The notes: generated from the sequence alone by a model not told the origin. DNA of 32,120 nt from Deltaproteobacteria bacterium (GCA_006226595.1 SBGP01000028.1:1-32120), one strand, 5' to 3'; shown: positions 7,542 to 16,230, counted from the stretch's first letter. Program-made: numbers and translations.

Positions 7542-8405
7542 ATGCGAATGCTCCTGCTCGCGAGCCTCGTCGCGCTCGCGGCGTGCAACGGCAAGACCGA
7601 GGTCGAACACACGGGGGAGACCGCCGAGCCCGATACGGGCAGCGAGCCCGCTCAGGGCTACCCGTCGACCTTCCAGTCCGGCAAGTTCCGGGTGGCGTCG
7701 CTGGTCCTGCTCGCCGAAGACGAGGGCTACGACTACGACGACGACGGCGTCCCCGACAACAACCTGCCGGCGGCGCTTCGCCCGGTCGACATCCTGATCT
7801 CGGACATCGACATGAGCAAGCAGGGCTTCAACGCGACCATCGCGGACGCGATTGCCCAGAACCTGCTCAACATCCTCATGTATGCGCGTCACGAGGACCG
7901 CATGCTCGAGGTCGACGTCCTCGGCGGCCGCACGGACAACGGCTTCCTCGAGGTGGATCCGGTCACCCTGGACGGCAACGGTGAGCCCGAGTCGACCTTC
8001 CAGGGCAACTTCGAGAGTGAGACCGAGTACCTCGCGGGTCCGGACAACGTGGTGATCCCGATCACGTTCTTCGAGAACCAGGACCCGGTGCTCGCCCGCG
8101 CCCGCCGCGCCCGCATCTGGGGCGATCTCGACGACAACGCCATCGACGGCTTCATCACCGGCGTGGTGCCCGCGCGCAGCCTGATCGACGACGTGATCGA
8201 GCCGACCATTCCCGAGGCCGGCTTCGACACGAACGGTGACGGCGAGCCCGACATCTCGAAGGCCGCGATCATGGAGACGGTCGAGGGGCTGGCGGACAAC
8301 GAGAACATCGCCGACATCGAGCTCGAAGACGGCGAGCGCGGGGTGTCCGCGGCCTTCCAGTTCGTCGCGTTCCAGACCGACTTCCCCACGCCCTGGGAGC
8401 AGTAG
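7542..8405 (+). CDS. Lipoprotein with aspartate-rich loops
   Basis: This encodes 287 residues with a lipoprotein signal (lipobox LAAC, Cys15), followed by a flexible Thr/Glu/Pro segment (residues 16-42) as in surface lipoproteins. The rest is of unrecognised family. Two aspartate-rich loops, DYDDDGVPDNN (64-74) and DTNGDGEPD (229-237), resemble EF-hand or thrombospondin type 3 calcium loops, so calcium binding is possible but not shown. Asp/Asn/Gly content is high throughout. The ATG at 7542 has GGAGG at 7531-7535. The 138-bp divergent leader holds two small dyads (AGCCC 7445-7449 with GGGCT 7456-7460, and GCTGA 7476-7480 with TCAGC 7486-7490) but no convincing promoter. It ends at a shared hairpin facing the next gene. 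Confidence 0.82.
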   Translation: MRMLLLASLVALAACNGKTEVEHTGETAEPDTGSEPAQGYPSTFQSGKFRVASLVLLAEDEGYDYDDDGVPDNNLPAALRPVDILISDIDMSKQGFNATIADAIAQNLLNILMYARHEDRMLEVDVLGGRTDNGFLEVDPVTLDGNGEPESTFQGNFESETEYLAGPDNVVIPITFFENQDPVLARARRARIWGDLDDNAIDGFITGVVPARSLIDDVIEPTIPEAGFDTNGDGEPDISKAAIMETVEGLADNENIADIELEDGERGVSAAFQFVAFQTDFPTPWEQ

Positions 8406-8406
8406 C

Positions 8407-8435
8407 CGCCGAGCGTTGCGCCTACTCGCTCGGCG
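8407..8435. terminator. Bidirectional hairpin between convergent genes
   Basis: CGCCGAGCG (8407-8415) pairs perfectly with CGCTCGGCG (8427-8435): a 9-bp GC-rich stem with an 11-base loop. It starts right after the lipoprotein stop and covers the stop and last codons of the minus-strand gene. No T-run follows on either strand. Its position at the end of both convergent units fits a shared terminator or 3-prime stabiliser. Confidence 0.6.
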
Positions 8436-10857
8436 TGCCCTCGGCCGGCCCCTCTTCGCTCAGGGGCGCGTCGCTCTCGGTCGGCGTCGCGTCGTCCTCG
8501 CTGGACGTGTCCTCGCTCGGGGGCCCGTCGCCGTCGGTCGGCGTCGCGTCGTCCTCGGTCGCGGTCGGCTCACCGTCCACGGGCGCGTCGGGTGCGGCAT
8601 CGGGCAGCGCCGCGCGTGCGGCGTCGACGGCGGCTCGTTCCTCGGCGGAGACGCGGCGGTCTCGCACGTCGAGGACCTCGACGGTGAGCCCCTTGTCGGT
8701 GGTCTTGCGGCGCCAGGTCACGGCGTCGCCCACGTACTCGCCGTCTGGGCCTTCGGAGGGCCACGCACGTGGACCCACCCAGCCCATCCACACAGGCCCC
8801 TCGCTGTCCGCGGGCCACAGGCGGGGAGAGCCACCCTCGATCGTGAGCTTCACGTCGGCGCCGGCCTCCCCGAGGCCCTCCGTCGCGGTGACGACGCCCC
8901 CATCGGAGAGCCAGTGCGCCAGGGTCGCGGCACGGTCGGGTCCGACGGCATCGAGCAGGGCCAGCCGCAGGGAGAGCGCGGCGCTGCCCGAGAGGGTGTA
9001 CTCGTGCGCCCCCTCGCGGTCGCGCACGGTCAGGGAGCCTGGGGTCGGCGCGGGGGTCTCGCTGACTTCCCAGCCCAGGGCCGCGGCGCCCTCGAGATCC
9101 GGGCGGATCTCCCACGGGCCACACACGGTGCAGGCTGGATCGATCCACCGCAGCTCGTTGTCGTGGACGACCCGAACCAGCCCGAAGTCGTAGCCAGTGG
9201 GCGCCACCGTCGCGCCCGGGCCCTCGCTGGCCGGCCGCACGAGCACCCAGCTCGCCTGGAACTGCAGCTGCTGCGCCCAGCGGGTGGCCATGAGCATGGC
9301 CTCGACGTCGGTGAGCACGCCGTGTCGGCGGGCCCGCATCAGCTTTCGGGGCCACAGCGGGTCGAGGATGAGCCGTCCCGGGCGGGCGCGGTCCGAGATG
9401 CCACTGCGGAAGTCCTCGATGACCTCCCAGCCGCTTCCGGATCGCCCGCGGAGCAGGGCCGGGAGCCCGGGCTCCGGGTAGCTCGCAACCCCAAAGCGAT
9501 ACTCGAGTGCGTACAGCAGGGCTTCCCGGCTCGGGAGCAGGGTGGTGCCCTCGGCGGCGGCGAGCCACCACGCGCCGTCTTCCCAGCGCACCTTTCCGTC
9601 CGCGCGGACCTGCATGTCGACGTCGAGGCCCGCGAAGCTCGGCTTCTCGCCGTAGGTCGGGGCGTCGGGGTGGCCCCAGGTCAGCTTGATGACGCGCTCG
9701 GCGCCACGGTCGATGGCGACGAGCACGCTGCCGGGCACCTGCCACGAGCGCGCGCCCTCGCCGGACACCTCGAGATGATCGACCTCGGTGGGCACCGGCA
9801 CGACCACCAGCGATGCCTGGTCGGCGACGGCGTTCAACTCATCGACCGCATCGACGCGGGACTTGCGGCCGGGTGCGAGCTCGTAGGCCGGATCGCCCTC
9901 CCACGACAGGGTGAGCTCCCGGTTGAGGAGGATCCGTGGCGGTGCGTCGGGCGGCGCCGCCTGCGTCCAGCTCATGGCCTGGTGCGTGCTCTCCGTGTGC
10001 ACGTTGCCAGACCACGAGGGCGTGGATGGGTGCACGAGCGGGACAGGGCCGTTCTCGGTGTGAACGACGGCGACCTCGGCGAGGGCATCCTCGGTGGCCG
10101 CGGGGCGGGCATGCTCGGGCATGCGCCAGCCGAGCTCGACCTTGTCCGGTCCTCCAGCTGTCAGCGCGACGAGGGTGCGGGCCCAGCCGCGGTCGTCGAC
10201 GCTCCCGCGATCCAGCGCTGCATCGCCGCTGATCACGCTCGCATCGAGACTTCGGGGGGCAAGCAGCAGCTCGTCCATGGCGGCGAGTGCCTCGTCGACG
10301 CTCATGCCGGCGGTGGCCACGGCGCCGAGGGTGGGCGCCTCGGGCGTGTGGGCGCTGGCCACCTGCACTTCGTTGGCGAGCACGGACTCGGTGGTCCACG
10401 CCACGCCCTTGCGGCGGTCGACCTCGACCTTGCCGAACAGGGTGAGGTTCGCGTCCTTGCCCGCGACGAGCTCGGACCACGCCGCTCCGCTCCGTCCGGG
10501 CTGCCAGCGGTACGCACCGTCACTGGTCCACTCGTGCACCGTGCGAACTTCGGCGCGGTCCCCGGTGAGCAGCTCCGGGAGGAGCACGGTGACCGTTGTC
10601 GCGGCGTCGAGTCCGGTGGAGGCGATGTCGAAGCGCTCGGGCCCGAGCTTTCCGCGGGTGCCGTCGCCGAGCAGGCGCTTGCCGCCGAGCTCGGTGAACC
10701 GCGTGCCGGCGTCGTAGTGCAGGGCCGCGACCTTACAGCCGCCCTTGGAGAGCAGCTCGTAGACCACCTCTTCCTGCCAGCCGGCGTCCGTCGGGTTCAC
10801 CGTGGAGGTCGCGCTGATCAGCGCGCAACCCGCTCCGAGCTCCAGCCAGCCGCTCAT
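8422..10857 (-). CDS. Large protein with a degenerate transglutaminase-like domain and acidic tail
   Basis: This encodes 811 residues. Residues about 500-595 resemble the transglutaminase-like core found with DUF3857: a helix GVLTDVEAMLMATRWAQQ (513-530), then FGLVRVVHDNELRWIDP (558-574), then CTVCGPWEIRPDLEGA (576-591), the usual strand-Asp-loop end. In active relatives the helix begins with a G-x-C-x-D pattern and the next strand carries a histidine; here the cysteine position is Leu and the histidine position appears to be Leu, while the Asp remains, so it is probably not catalytic. The first 450 residues are beta-rich and unassigned. The last 60 are low complexity (Asp, Glu, Pro, Thr, Ser). 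No clear signal peptide is seen. The ATG at 10857 overlaps the upstream stop by ATGA. The family call is from pattern only. Confidence 0.65.
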   Translation of the reverse strand: MSGWLELGAGCALISATSTVNPTDAGWQEEVVYELLSKGGCKVAALHYDAGTRFTELGGKRLLGDGTRGKLGPERFDIASTGLDAATTVTVLLPELLTGDRAEVRTVHEWTSDGAYRWQPGRSGAAWSELVAGKDANLTLFGKVEVDRRKGVAWTTESVLANEVQVASAHTPEAPTLGAVATAGMSVDEALAAMDELLLAPRSLDASVISGDAALDRGSVDDRGWARTLVALTAGGPDKVELGWRMPEHARPAATEDALAEVAVVHTENGPVPLVHPSTPSWSGNVHTESTHQAMSWTQAAPPDAPPRILLNRELTLSWEGDPAYELAPGRKSRVDAVDELNAVADQASLVVVPVPTEVDHLEVSGEGARSWQVPGSVLVAIDRGAERVIKLTWGHPDAPTYGEKPSFAGLDVDMQVRADGKVRWEDGAWWLAAAEGTTLLPSREALLYALEYRFGVASYPEPGLPALLRGRSGSGWEVIEDFRSGISDRARPGRLILDPLWPRKLMRARRHGVLTDVEAMLMATRWAQQLQFQASWVLVRPASEGPGATVAPTGYDFGLVRVVHDNELRWIDPACTVCGPWEIRPDLEGAAALGWEVSETPAPTPGSLTVRDREGAHEYTLSGSAALSLRLALLDAVGPDRAATLAHWLSDGGVVTATEGLGEAGADVKLTIEGGSPRLWPADSEGPVWMGWVGPRAWPSEGPDGEYVGDAVTWRRKTTDKGLTVEVLDVRDRRVSAEERAAVDAARAALPDAAPDAPVDGEPTATEDDATPTDGDGPPSEDTSSEDDATPTESDAPLSEEGPAEGTPSE
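8477..8557 (-). repeat. 24-bp perfect direct repeat in the acidic tail
   Basis: The same 24 bases occur at 8477-8500 and 8534-8557, exactly 57 bases (19 codons) apart, inside the C-terminal tail of the 811-residue protein. Both copies encode an E-D-D-A-T-P-T segment. The shared frame and exact identity point to a recent internal duplication in a disordered linker. Confidence 0.85.
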
Positions 10858-11609
10858 GCTTCCTGGCTCCGACGCTCGGCGCGCTTGACCTCCCCCTGGA
10901 GGATCTTGGGCAGGCCGCCGCGCACGGTCTGGGACCAGGCGACGACGGCCCCCGGGTCGGCGTTGGTCCACGCGCGCAGCACGCGGCGGATGGCCTTGCG
11001 CACTGCCGGCGCCTCGTCGCGGAGCAATCCGTCGACGACGGCGCGCACAGGCTCGTTGAGCGGGGCATCGACGAAGGCAATCGCCCGCTGACCGAGGCGT
11101 TCGCGAAGCGCGGCTGCGGCCGGACCCTCGAGGGGCTCCGGCAGCCACGCGAGGCAGGCCATGACCAGGGCACGGCGCTGAGCCGGACGGGAGAGGGACT
11201 TCGCGAGACCGACGAACAGCGCCGGGTCACGTCCCGCGGCAACGGCGCCGGGGCCGAGGACCAGCCAGCCGAGAGCATCACCGGTCTGCACGTCGTCCAC
11301 GGACTCGAGCAGATCGAGACCGAACTCCAGCGCCTCTTCCGGGTCGTCGGGCACGATGGCGGCGAGCAGGCCAATGGCGAGCAACCCATCCTCGTGGGCG
11401 CCGAAGTAGAGCTGCCGCAGATCGACCTCGTCGTCCGGGAACACCGGTCGTTGCTCGTTCCACGCAGCCGCGATCAGCCGGGCGAGATCGCCGTCGGCCA
11501 CGCCGCGAACGCCGCGCAGGGTGCGGACGTGCTGGCCCTTCTTGCGGGCCTGATCGCCGGTAGCCAGCTCGGCCAGGGCGTCCGCGAGGGTCTCGATGTC
11601 CAGGGGCAA
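10854..11609 (-). CDS. Alpha-helical repeat protein, HEAT/AlkD-like
   Basis: This encodes 251 residues that appear all alpha-helical with repeating amphipathic pairs, for example EALEFGLDLLESVDDVQTG and VRAVVDGLLRDEAPAVRKAI. The later pattern, with a basic C-terminus (WSQTVRGGLPKILQGEVKR), recalls HEAT-like proteins of the AlkD (DNA alkylation repair) group, but I cannot point to the DNA-contacting residues, so a plain HEAT-type scaffold is as likely. The start is TTG at 11609, with GGAG five bases upstream; no other start has a ribosome site. Its stop overlaps the start of the 811-residue gene by 4 bases (ATGA), indicating coupled translation and perhaps a physical partnership. Confidence 0.68.
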   Translation of the reverse strand: MPLDIETLADALAELATGDQARKKGQHVRTLRGVRGVADGDLARLIAAAWNEQRPVFPDDEVDLRQLYFGAHEDGLLAIGLLAAIVPDDPEEALEFGLDLLESVDDVQTGDALGWLVLGPGAVAAGRDPALFVGLAKSLSRPAQRRALVMACLAWLPEPLEGPAAAALRERLGQRAIAFVDAPLNEPVRAVVDGLLRDEAPAVRKAIRRVLRAWTNADPGAVVAWSQTVRGGLPKILQGEVKRAERRSQEA

Positions 11610-11670
11610 GGGCTCTCCAGGGTTGCGCCCCTACCTATTGCGTCGCCGCGAGTCGGTCGCGTCCGGCGTG

Positions 11671-13551
11671 CTACGCGAATTCGTGGAGCATGGCCTCCAC
11701 GCGGGCCCGCGCGCGCTCGGTGAGGTGGCGAGCGGCATGCACTGCTTCGGCGAGCTCCGGACGTCCGTCGCGCGCGAAGCGCTCCACGTGCAGCGTCTGC
11801 TTTCGAAGTGCCTCCGCCCGCATGGCCCCAGCCGTCGACCGCAGTCGGTGTGCGACGCGGCGGATCTCGTCGGGCGAACGTTGCAGGTCCAGTCCCTCGA
11901 GGCCGAGGTCGAGCTCGGCGAGCAGCTCGGCGAGCAGCTCGGGGATCTCGTCATCACCACCCAGCTCCACGCGCCACTCGGCCAGCGTGCGCGCGTCGTC
12001 GACTCCGTGTCCGCGAAGGTGCTTGTCGATGGTGGCAAGGAGCGCTTCAGCAGGCTGCGGGCGCACGAGTACCTCCTGGATGCCCACCCGCTGTGCTTCC
12101 CGCCGCTCGGCGGAGGTGGCCAGGGCCGTGAGGGCGACGATCGGGAGCTCGCGGCTCGGAAGGACCTGCCGGATGCGCTCGGCGGCGGCGAAGCCGTCCA
12201 TCGTCGGCATGCGAAGGTCCAGAAGCACCAGGTCGGTCTTGCCTTCGAGCGCCACCCGCACCGCGTCGAGCCCATTGTCGACGACCGTCACCTCATGATC
12301 GGCCATCCGGAGGTAGGCCCGCGCCACCCGCTGATTCACCAGGTTGTCTTCGGCGAGGAGGATCCGGTACGGCTGCAGGTCGACGGCCACCGGTCGCGGG
12401 CTGGGCGTCGGCAAGGGCGCATCGAGGGCGTGCAGGGCCAGGGTGAACTCGAAGGTCGAGCCAATGCCTGGGCCAGGCACGAGGTCGAGGACGCCGCCCA
12501 TCGCTTCGACGATGCGCTGGCAGATCGCGAGGCCCAGGCCGGCGCCTGCTTGCTCCTCGTCGACCCGCACGAACGGGTCAAACACGTCGGCCTGCACGTC
12601 GAGGGGGACGCCGATGCCGGTGTCGCCTACCGAGAAGTGGATGCGCTCATCGCCGGTCGAGCGGAGGGCCACGCTCACCGTGGCACTTGGGGTGAACGTC
12701 ACCGCGTGGTGCGCGAGGTGGTGAAGCACCTGGCGAATGCGGCCTCCGTCTGCGCGCACCCGCTGGGGCACGTTCGCATGCACGTCGAGCACGAGCTGCA
12801 CGCCGCGCTGGTCGACGAGTGGGCGCAGGTCGTGGAGCGCTCCGCTCGCCACGTCGCGAAGGCTGCACGGCTCGAGTCGAATCGGCAGGCGACCGGTGCG
12901 GATCTTGGACGCGTCGAGCACGTCGTCGACCAGGTGCAGGACGCGGTCGGCCGATCGGCGGACACCCTCGAGCAGCTCACGGTGCGCCGGTGGGAGGCGG
13001 TCGTCGAGAAGGACCTCGGTCATGCCGAGGATGTTGCCGAGCGGGCCCCGCAGATCGTGGCTCACGTTCGCGATCAGCGTGTCGTTCGCGGCCTTCGCCT
13101 CTTCGGTCATGCGGCGCGCCGCGTCCAGCTTGTCGTTGCCGAGGGCTTGGTGGCTCGCGGTGACCTCCGTCAGCGCGGCGAGCACGCGCGTGGGGCGTCC
13201 GTTCGCATCGCGGAGCACGCGGCGCCGGCAGCGGAACCGTCGGGTTTGCCCCGTGCCACCGTCGCAGCGGATGGCCAGGTCGAGCGGCGCGCTCGGATCT
13301 GCGAGGTGCTCGGCGAGCTCGGCCTCGGAGCGAGCGAGGTCCTCGGGGTGCACGAAGCGGTCCCAGGCCGCGGGCGTGTTGGAGGTGGCACCGAGCAGGG
13401 TCCGCAGCCGAGTGCTCACCCAGCAGTCGCCGGTGTCGAGGTCGATGAGCCAGGTGCCGTCGAGCGAGTCCGCCTGCAGGAAGTCGAGCAGTCCGGGGTC
13501 CCGTGCGACGCGGTCGTAGAACTCCAGCTCGAGGTGGCACCTCTCCTGCAC
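11671..13551 (-). CDS. Hybrid histidine kinase: PAS-HisKA-HATPase-REC-HPt
   Basis: This encodes 626 residues with no membrane segment, so a cytoplasmic sensor. Domains: PAS-like region (about 20-135), HisKA with phospho-His165 (ANVSHDLRGPLGN), HATPase_c (about 260-365), receiver (396-510) with Asp402, phospho-Asp445 (LLDLRMP) and Thr475, and a C-terminal HPt with His568 (AHRLRSTAGA). The ATP lid motifs DTGIGV and GAGLGLAI are intact, but the N-box reads QVLHHLAHHAVTFT: both usual Asn positions (278, 282) are His and the usual Lys is Thr. The receiver Lys is Arg497. Autokinase activity may be lost or changed. I chose GTG 13551 because GGGAG lies five bases upstream; GTG 13566 is the alternative. 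A 77-bp gap follows the hydrolase gene. Confidence 0.88.
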   Translation of the reverse strand: MQERCHLELEFYDRVARDPGLLDFLQADSLDGTWLIDLDTGDCWVSTRLRTLLGATSNTPAAWDRFVHPEDLARSEAELAEHLADPSAPLDLAIRCDGGTGQTRRFRCRRRVLRDANGRPTRVLAALTEVTASHQALGNDKLDAARRMTEEAKAANDTLIANVSHDLRGPLGNILGMTEVLLDDRLPPAHRELLEGVRRSADRVLHLVDDVLDASKIRTGRLPIRLEPCSLRDVASGALHDLRPLVDQRGVQLVLDVHANVPQRVRADGGRIRQVLHHLAHHAVTFTPSATVSVALRSTGDERIHFSVGDTGIGVPLDVQADVFDPFVRVDEEQAGAGLGLAICQRIVEAMGGVLDLVPGPGIGSTFEFTLALHALDAPLPTPSPRPVAVDLQPYRILLAEDNLVNQRVARAYLRMADHEVTVVDNGLDAVRVALEGKTDLVLLDLRMPTMDGFAAAERIRQVLPSRELPIVALTALATSAERREAQRVGIQEVLVRPQPAEALLATIDKHLRGHGVDDARTLAEWRVELGGDDEIPELLAELLAELDLGLEGLDLQRSPDEIRRVAHRLRSTAGAMRAEALRKQTLHVERFARDGRPELAEAVHAARHLTERARARVEAMLHEFA

Positions 13552-13628
13552 GTCGACTCCCAGCACGACGCGGGGCGCGTCGCTCCTACGACACTGTGCC
13601 AGCGCGGATCTGATCCATAAAGGAACAG

Positions 13629-14465
13629 TCAGTGCACGGCGGTGGCGATCGCCTCGGCGAGCGCTTCGGGCCGGTCGTGATGGACGAGGTGCCCGGCACC
13701 TCGAATCGAGACCTCGGCGCGCAGGTTCCGCAGACATGCGATGCGATTGGCTCTCTCCGCAGCCAGGAAGCCGCTGTCTGCACCCCAGATCACGCTCGTC
13801 GGTGCCTCGATCCGGGCGAGGAACTGCTCGAACAGCTTGCCGTCGAAGGCCGTGGGGTTCCGACCGCGATGGAGGGGGTCCCAGGTCCACACCAGGCCGT
13901 CGCCGTCGTCGGCTGGGCGCGTGATGCGCGCGGCGAGCGCCAGGGCGCGCTCGGCATCGAGCCTCGGGTTGAAGCGTCGCATGCGATCCGCAGCGTCCGC
14001 GACGGACGCGAAGGGTGTGTGACGCGGCGGATCGAGCACCGCCTGTATGAAGCGCCGAGGGCGGTCGACGGCGGATGCGGACATGTCCGGAGGTCCCACA
14101 CCCTCGACGAGCACCAGGTTGCGCACCCGCTCCGGGCTCGTGGCGGCGACCAGGGTCGCGATGGTCGAGCCCATAGAGTGGCCGACCAGGTCGACGGGAC
14201 CGCCGAGGTGGTCGATCAGACCGACGGCGTCGGGCACGTAGTCGTGGAAGTGGTACCAGCCTCCGGGTCCGACGTGTGCCGAGAGCCCGTGCCCGCGGTG
14301 ATCGGGGGCGAGCACCCGGCGGCCGGGCAGGTGGCGCGCGACCTCGGACCACGCGGCACCTTGCTCCAGGAAGCCGTGGAGGATGAGCAGCGGCGGGCCG
14401 TCGCCCCACTCGCATACGCGCAGCCGGAGCCCGCGGGGGTGGGGGACGAGGTCCCACTCAGTCAT
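13629..14465 (-). CDS. Alpha/beta hydrolase
   Basis: This encodes 278 residues of the alpha/beta hydrolase fold without a signal peptide. The oxyanion segment is LHGFLEQG (29-36), the nucleophile elbow GHSMGS holds Ser97, the acid is probably Asp230 (VIWGADSG), and the catalytic His259 sits in GAGHLVHHDRPEAL. A cap region spans about residues 125-205. The layout is that of many esterases, lactonases and epoxide-hydrolase-like enzymes; the Ser nucleophile excludes epoxide hydrolases, which use Asp. The substrate is unknown. Its ATG at 14465 overlaps the end of the NACHT-FGE gene by 8 bases, so it is in the same transcript. Confidence 0.9.
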   Translation of the reverse strand: MTEWDLVPHPRGLRLRVCEWGDGPPLLILHGFLEQGAAWSEVARHLPGRRVLAPDHRGHGLSAHVGPGGWYHFHDYVPDAVGLIDHLGGPVDLVGHSMGSTIATLVAATSPERVRNLVLVEGVGPPDMSASAVDRPRRFIQAVLDPPRHTPFASVADAADRMRRFNPRLDAERALALAARITRPADDGDGLVWTWDPLHRGRNPTAFDGKLFEQFLARIEAPTSVIWGADSGFLAAERANRIACLRNLRAEVSIRGAGHLVHHDRPEALAEAIATAVH

Positions 14466-16167
14466 GGTCGGCGTCCCAGGCGAGGCGAAGCCCCGCCTTC
14501 AGGTAGCCGGAGAGCGTGTGGCTCAGCCGCAGCCCGGCTCGCGACACCGGCGCCGGGTGGGTGTAGCAGCCGCCCATCACCACGCGCCCTCGGTCGGTGC
14601 GACCCCGCCAGCCGGACGAGGTGTACTCGAACACACCGCCGACCGCGGAGAACAGACCCGCGTCGCCGTGCGCACCGAAGGCGGTGACGGGGAGTGGGCG
14701 CTGCACGCCGAGCTCCGCGGTGACGGCCTCGCCCTTGCGCCAGTGGTCGCCCCAAGGCCAGCGGCGGCCATCGAGGCCACGTACGGCCTTCTCCCACTCG
14801 TCTGCGGTCGGCAGGCGGCCCTTCGCGAAGGCCGCGTACTTGTCGGCATCCTCGGGCCACACGCCGTACACGGGCATGTGGTCGCTGCCCTCGGGCATGC
14901 GCCGGTCCGTGCCCCAGTGCGGCAGGTAGTGCGCGTCGATGCGGTGATCGGGCTCCGTTTCGAGGTACGCGGCCCAGTCGCGGTTGGTGACCGGCATGCG
15001 CGCGATCCACACCGGGTCCCGCAGGTGCTGGATGCGCAGCGGACGCTCGTCCGGCGAGTTGTCACCTCCGGCGATGAAGTTGCCGCGGGGAATCAGCACC
15101 CGGTCGTCGCCGTAGTGCACGGGCATGGCCCCGCAGCGCCCCACCAGGAACGCACGCATGGCTTCGCTGATTCGCCGTCCCGAGAGCTCGTCGGGCCCGT
15201 AGCCCTGGTTTGCGCGGAGCTTCGGCGCGATTCGGCTCGCGACCAGGAACTCCCACACGCTTCGGTGACCGAAGCGCTGCTGACCGTCGAGATCGCTGAC
15301 GAGCAGGGCGTTTCGCAGGCTCTGGGGAATGTCGTGGCGGGCGACTTCTTCTCGGCTGAAGGCACCGCCCTCGAGGTCGGCACCCCAGCGCTCGAAGCCG
15401 CTCCACGCCAGCTCCTCGAGCGCATGCACGGCGGCGCCGTGGTTGGGGCCCGTGGACAGGGCGCTTCGGATCCAGGCGTCGAACACGCCCCACGCCTGGA
15501 TCGGCCTCCCGGGCTCGATGAACGGCAGGGCGGCGTGGACGACGTGGAGGAGGATGGGTGAGGTGGCGAGGTCCTCGAGGCCCTCGACGGTCCACAGCAG
15601 GCGCTGGCCGTTGGGAAGCTTTCCGAGCACGTCGCGCACGAGCTCGCGGGCGAGGGGATCGATGCGCGCCAGCCGCACCCCCTCGCGTCCGAAGACGTCC
15701 AGCTGCTCCGGGTGTGGCTCTCCGGCGTCGGTGCGGAAGTGACCGGGTCGCGACGTGAGCATCCACCGTGGTCCAGCGACCGCGAGCAGCTCGTCGAGCC
15801 ACGCGGACAGGCCGCCAACCGGCGCGGGGACCTCGTCGAGGCCATCGAGCAGGAGCACGCGCTCACCGCGACGGGCCTGCTCGAGACGGGTCGGGCCGAT
15901 GGCGCGAAGCAGGCCTGCGGTGACGTCCTGGCTTCGGGCGACCACGCGCAGCGGCACGGCGGTGCAGCCTTGCTGCTCCGCGGCCATACGCTGACACAGG
16001 CTGGTCTTGCCGGAGCCGAAGCTGCCGAGCAGCACGAGTCCGCCGGGGCCCTCGCCGGTGAGGTGGGCGCGCACGGCCTCGTCGAGACTTCCGAGGTGGG
16101 TCTCGTGGATGCGCTCGCCCACGAGGGCCAGCTCGGTCGCAGTCAACGCCAGACGCAGCTCGGTCAC
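14458..16167 (-). CDS. NACHT-type STAND ATPase fused to an FGE/SUMF1-like domain
   Basis: This encodes 569 residues. The N-terminal two thirds is a NACHT-like ATPase: Walker A GSFGSGKTS (48-56), Walker B VLLLDGLDEVP (104-114), sensor LTSRPGHF (137-144) and the family-typical FGHRSVWEFLVA (299-310). From about residue 355 an FGE/sulfatase-modifying-factor domain follows (VLIPRGNFIAGGD, MPVTNRDWAAY, RLPTADEWEKAVRG, GGVFEYTSSGW, then AGLRL). The copper-binding cysteine pair of true FGE is absent near VVMGGCYTH (529-537), where one Cys remains, so a ligand-binding C-type-lectin-like role is likelier than catalysis. The start is GTG 16167 with GGAGG four bases upstream; a TTG at 16221 is possible but lacks support. 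STAND proteins usually act as oligomerising switches. It overlaps the next gene by 8 bases. Confidence 0.88.
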   Translation of the reverse strand: MTELRLALTATELALVGERIHETHLGSLDEAVRAHLTGEGPGGLVLLGSFGSGKTSLCQRMAAEQQGCTAVPLRVVARSQDVTAGLLRAIGPTRLEQARRGERVLLLDGLDEVPAPVGGLSAWLDELLAVAGPRWMLTSRPGHFRTDAGEPHPEQLDVFGREGVRLARIDPLARELVRDVLGKLPNGQRLLWTVEGLEDLATSPILLHVVHAALPFIEPGRPIQAWGVFDAWIRSALSTGPNHGAAVHALEELAWSGFERWGADLEGGAFSREEVARHDIPQSLRNALLVSDLDGQQRFGHRSVWEFLVASRIAPKLRANQGYGPDELSGRRISEAMRAFLVGRCGAMPVHYGDDRVLIPRGNFIAGGDNSPDERPLRIQHLRDPVWIARMPVTNRDWAAYLETEPDHRIDAHYLPHWGTDRRMPEGSDHMPVYGVWPEDADKYAAFAKGRLPTADEWEKAVRGLDGRRWPWGDHWRKGEAVTAELGVQRPLPVTAFGAHGDAGLFSAVGGVFEYTSSGWRGRTDRGRVVMGGCYTHPAPVSRAGLRLSHTLSGYLKAGLRLAWDADHD

Positions 16168-16230
16168 GGAACCTCCGGTCGGAGAATCTACCCCGGCGGT
16201 TGCTGGGGCTCCCGTCCTCAAATGTCGGGG

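Noticed and set aside
5520-8405. Very long open frames antisense to real genes, also at 1352-3373, 8236-11091 and 17726-20359
   Set aside because: GC-rich DNA rarely has stop codons on the opposite strand. These frames are full of Arg, Ala, Gly, Val and His with no domain sense, whereas the opposite strand encodes recognisable proteins with ribosome sites.
13586-13618. Ten-codon upstream reading frame before the histidine kinase
   Set aside because: It has no ribosome site and no composition or context that would mark it as a leader peptide.
14458-14760. Diversity-generating retroelement with the FGE-like end as variable region
   Set aside because: No reverse transcriptase gene and no adenine-rich template copy of this 3-prime end is visible in the window.
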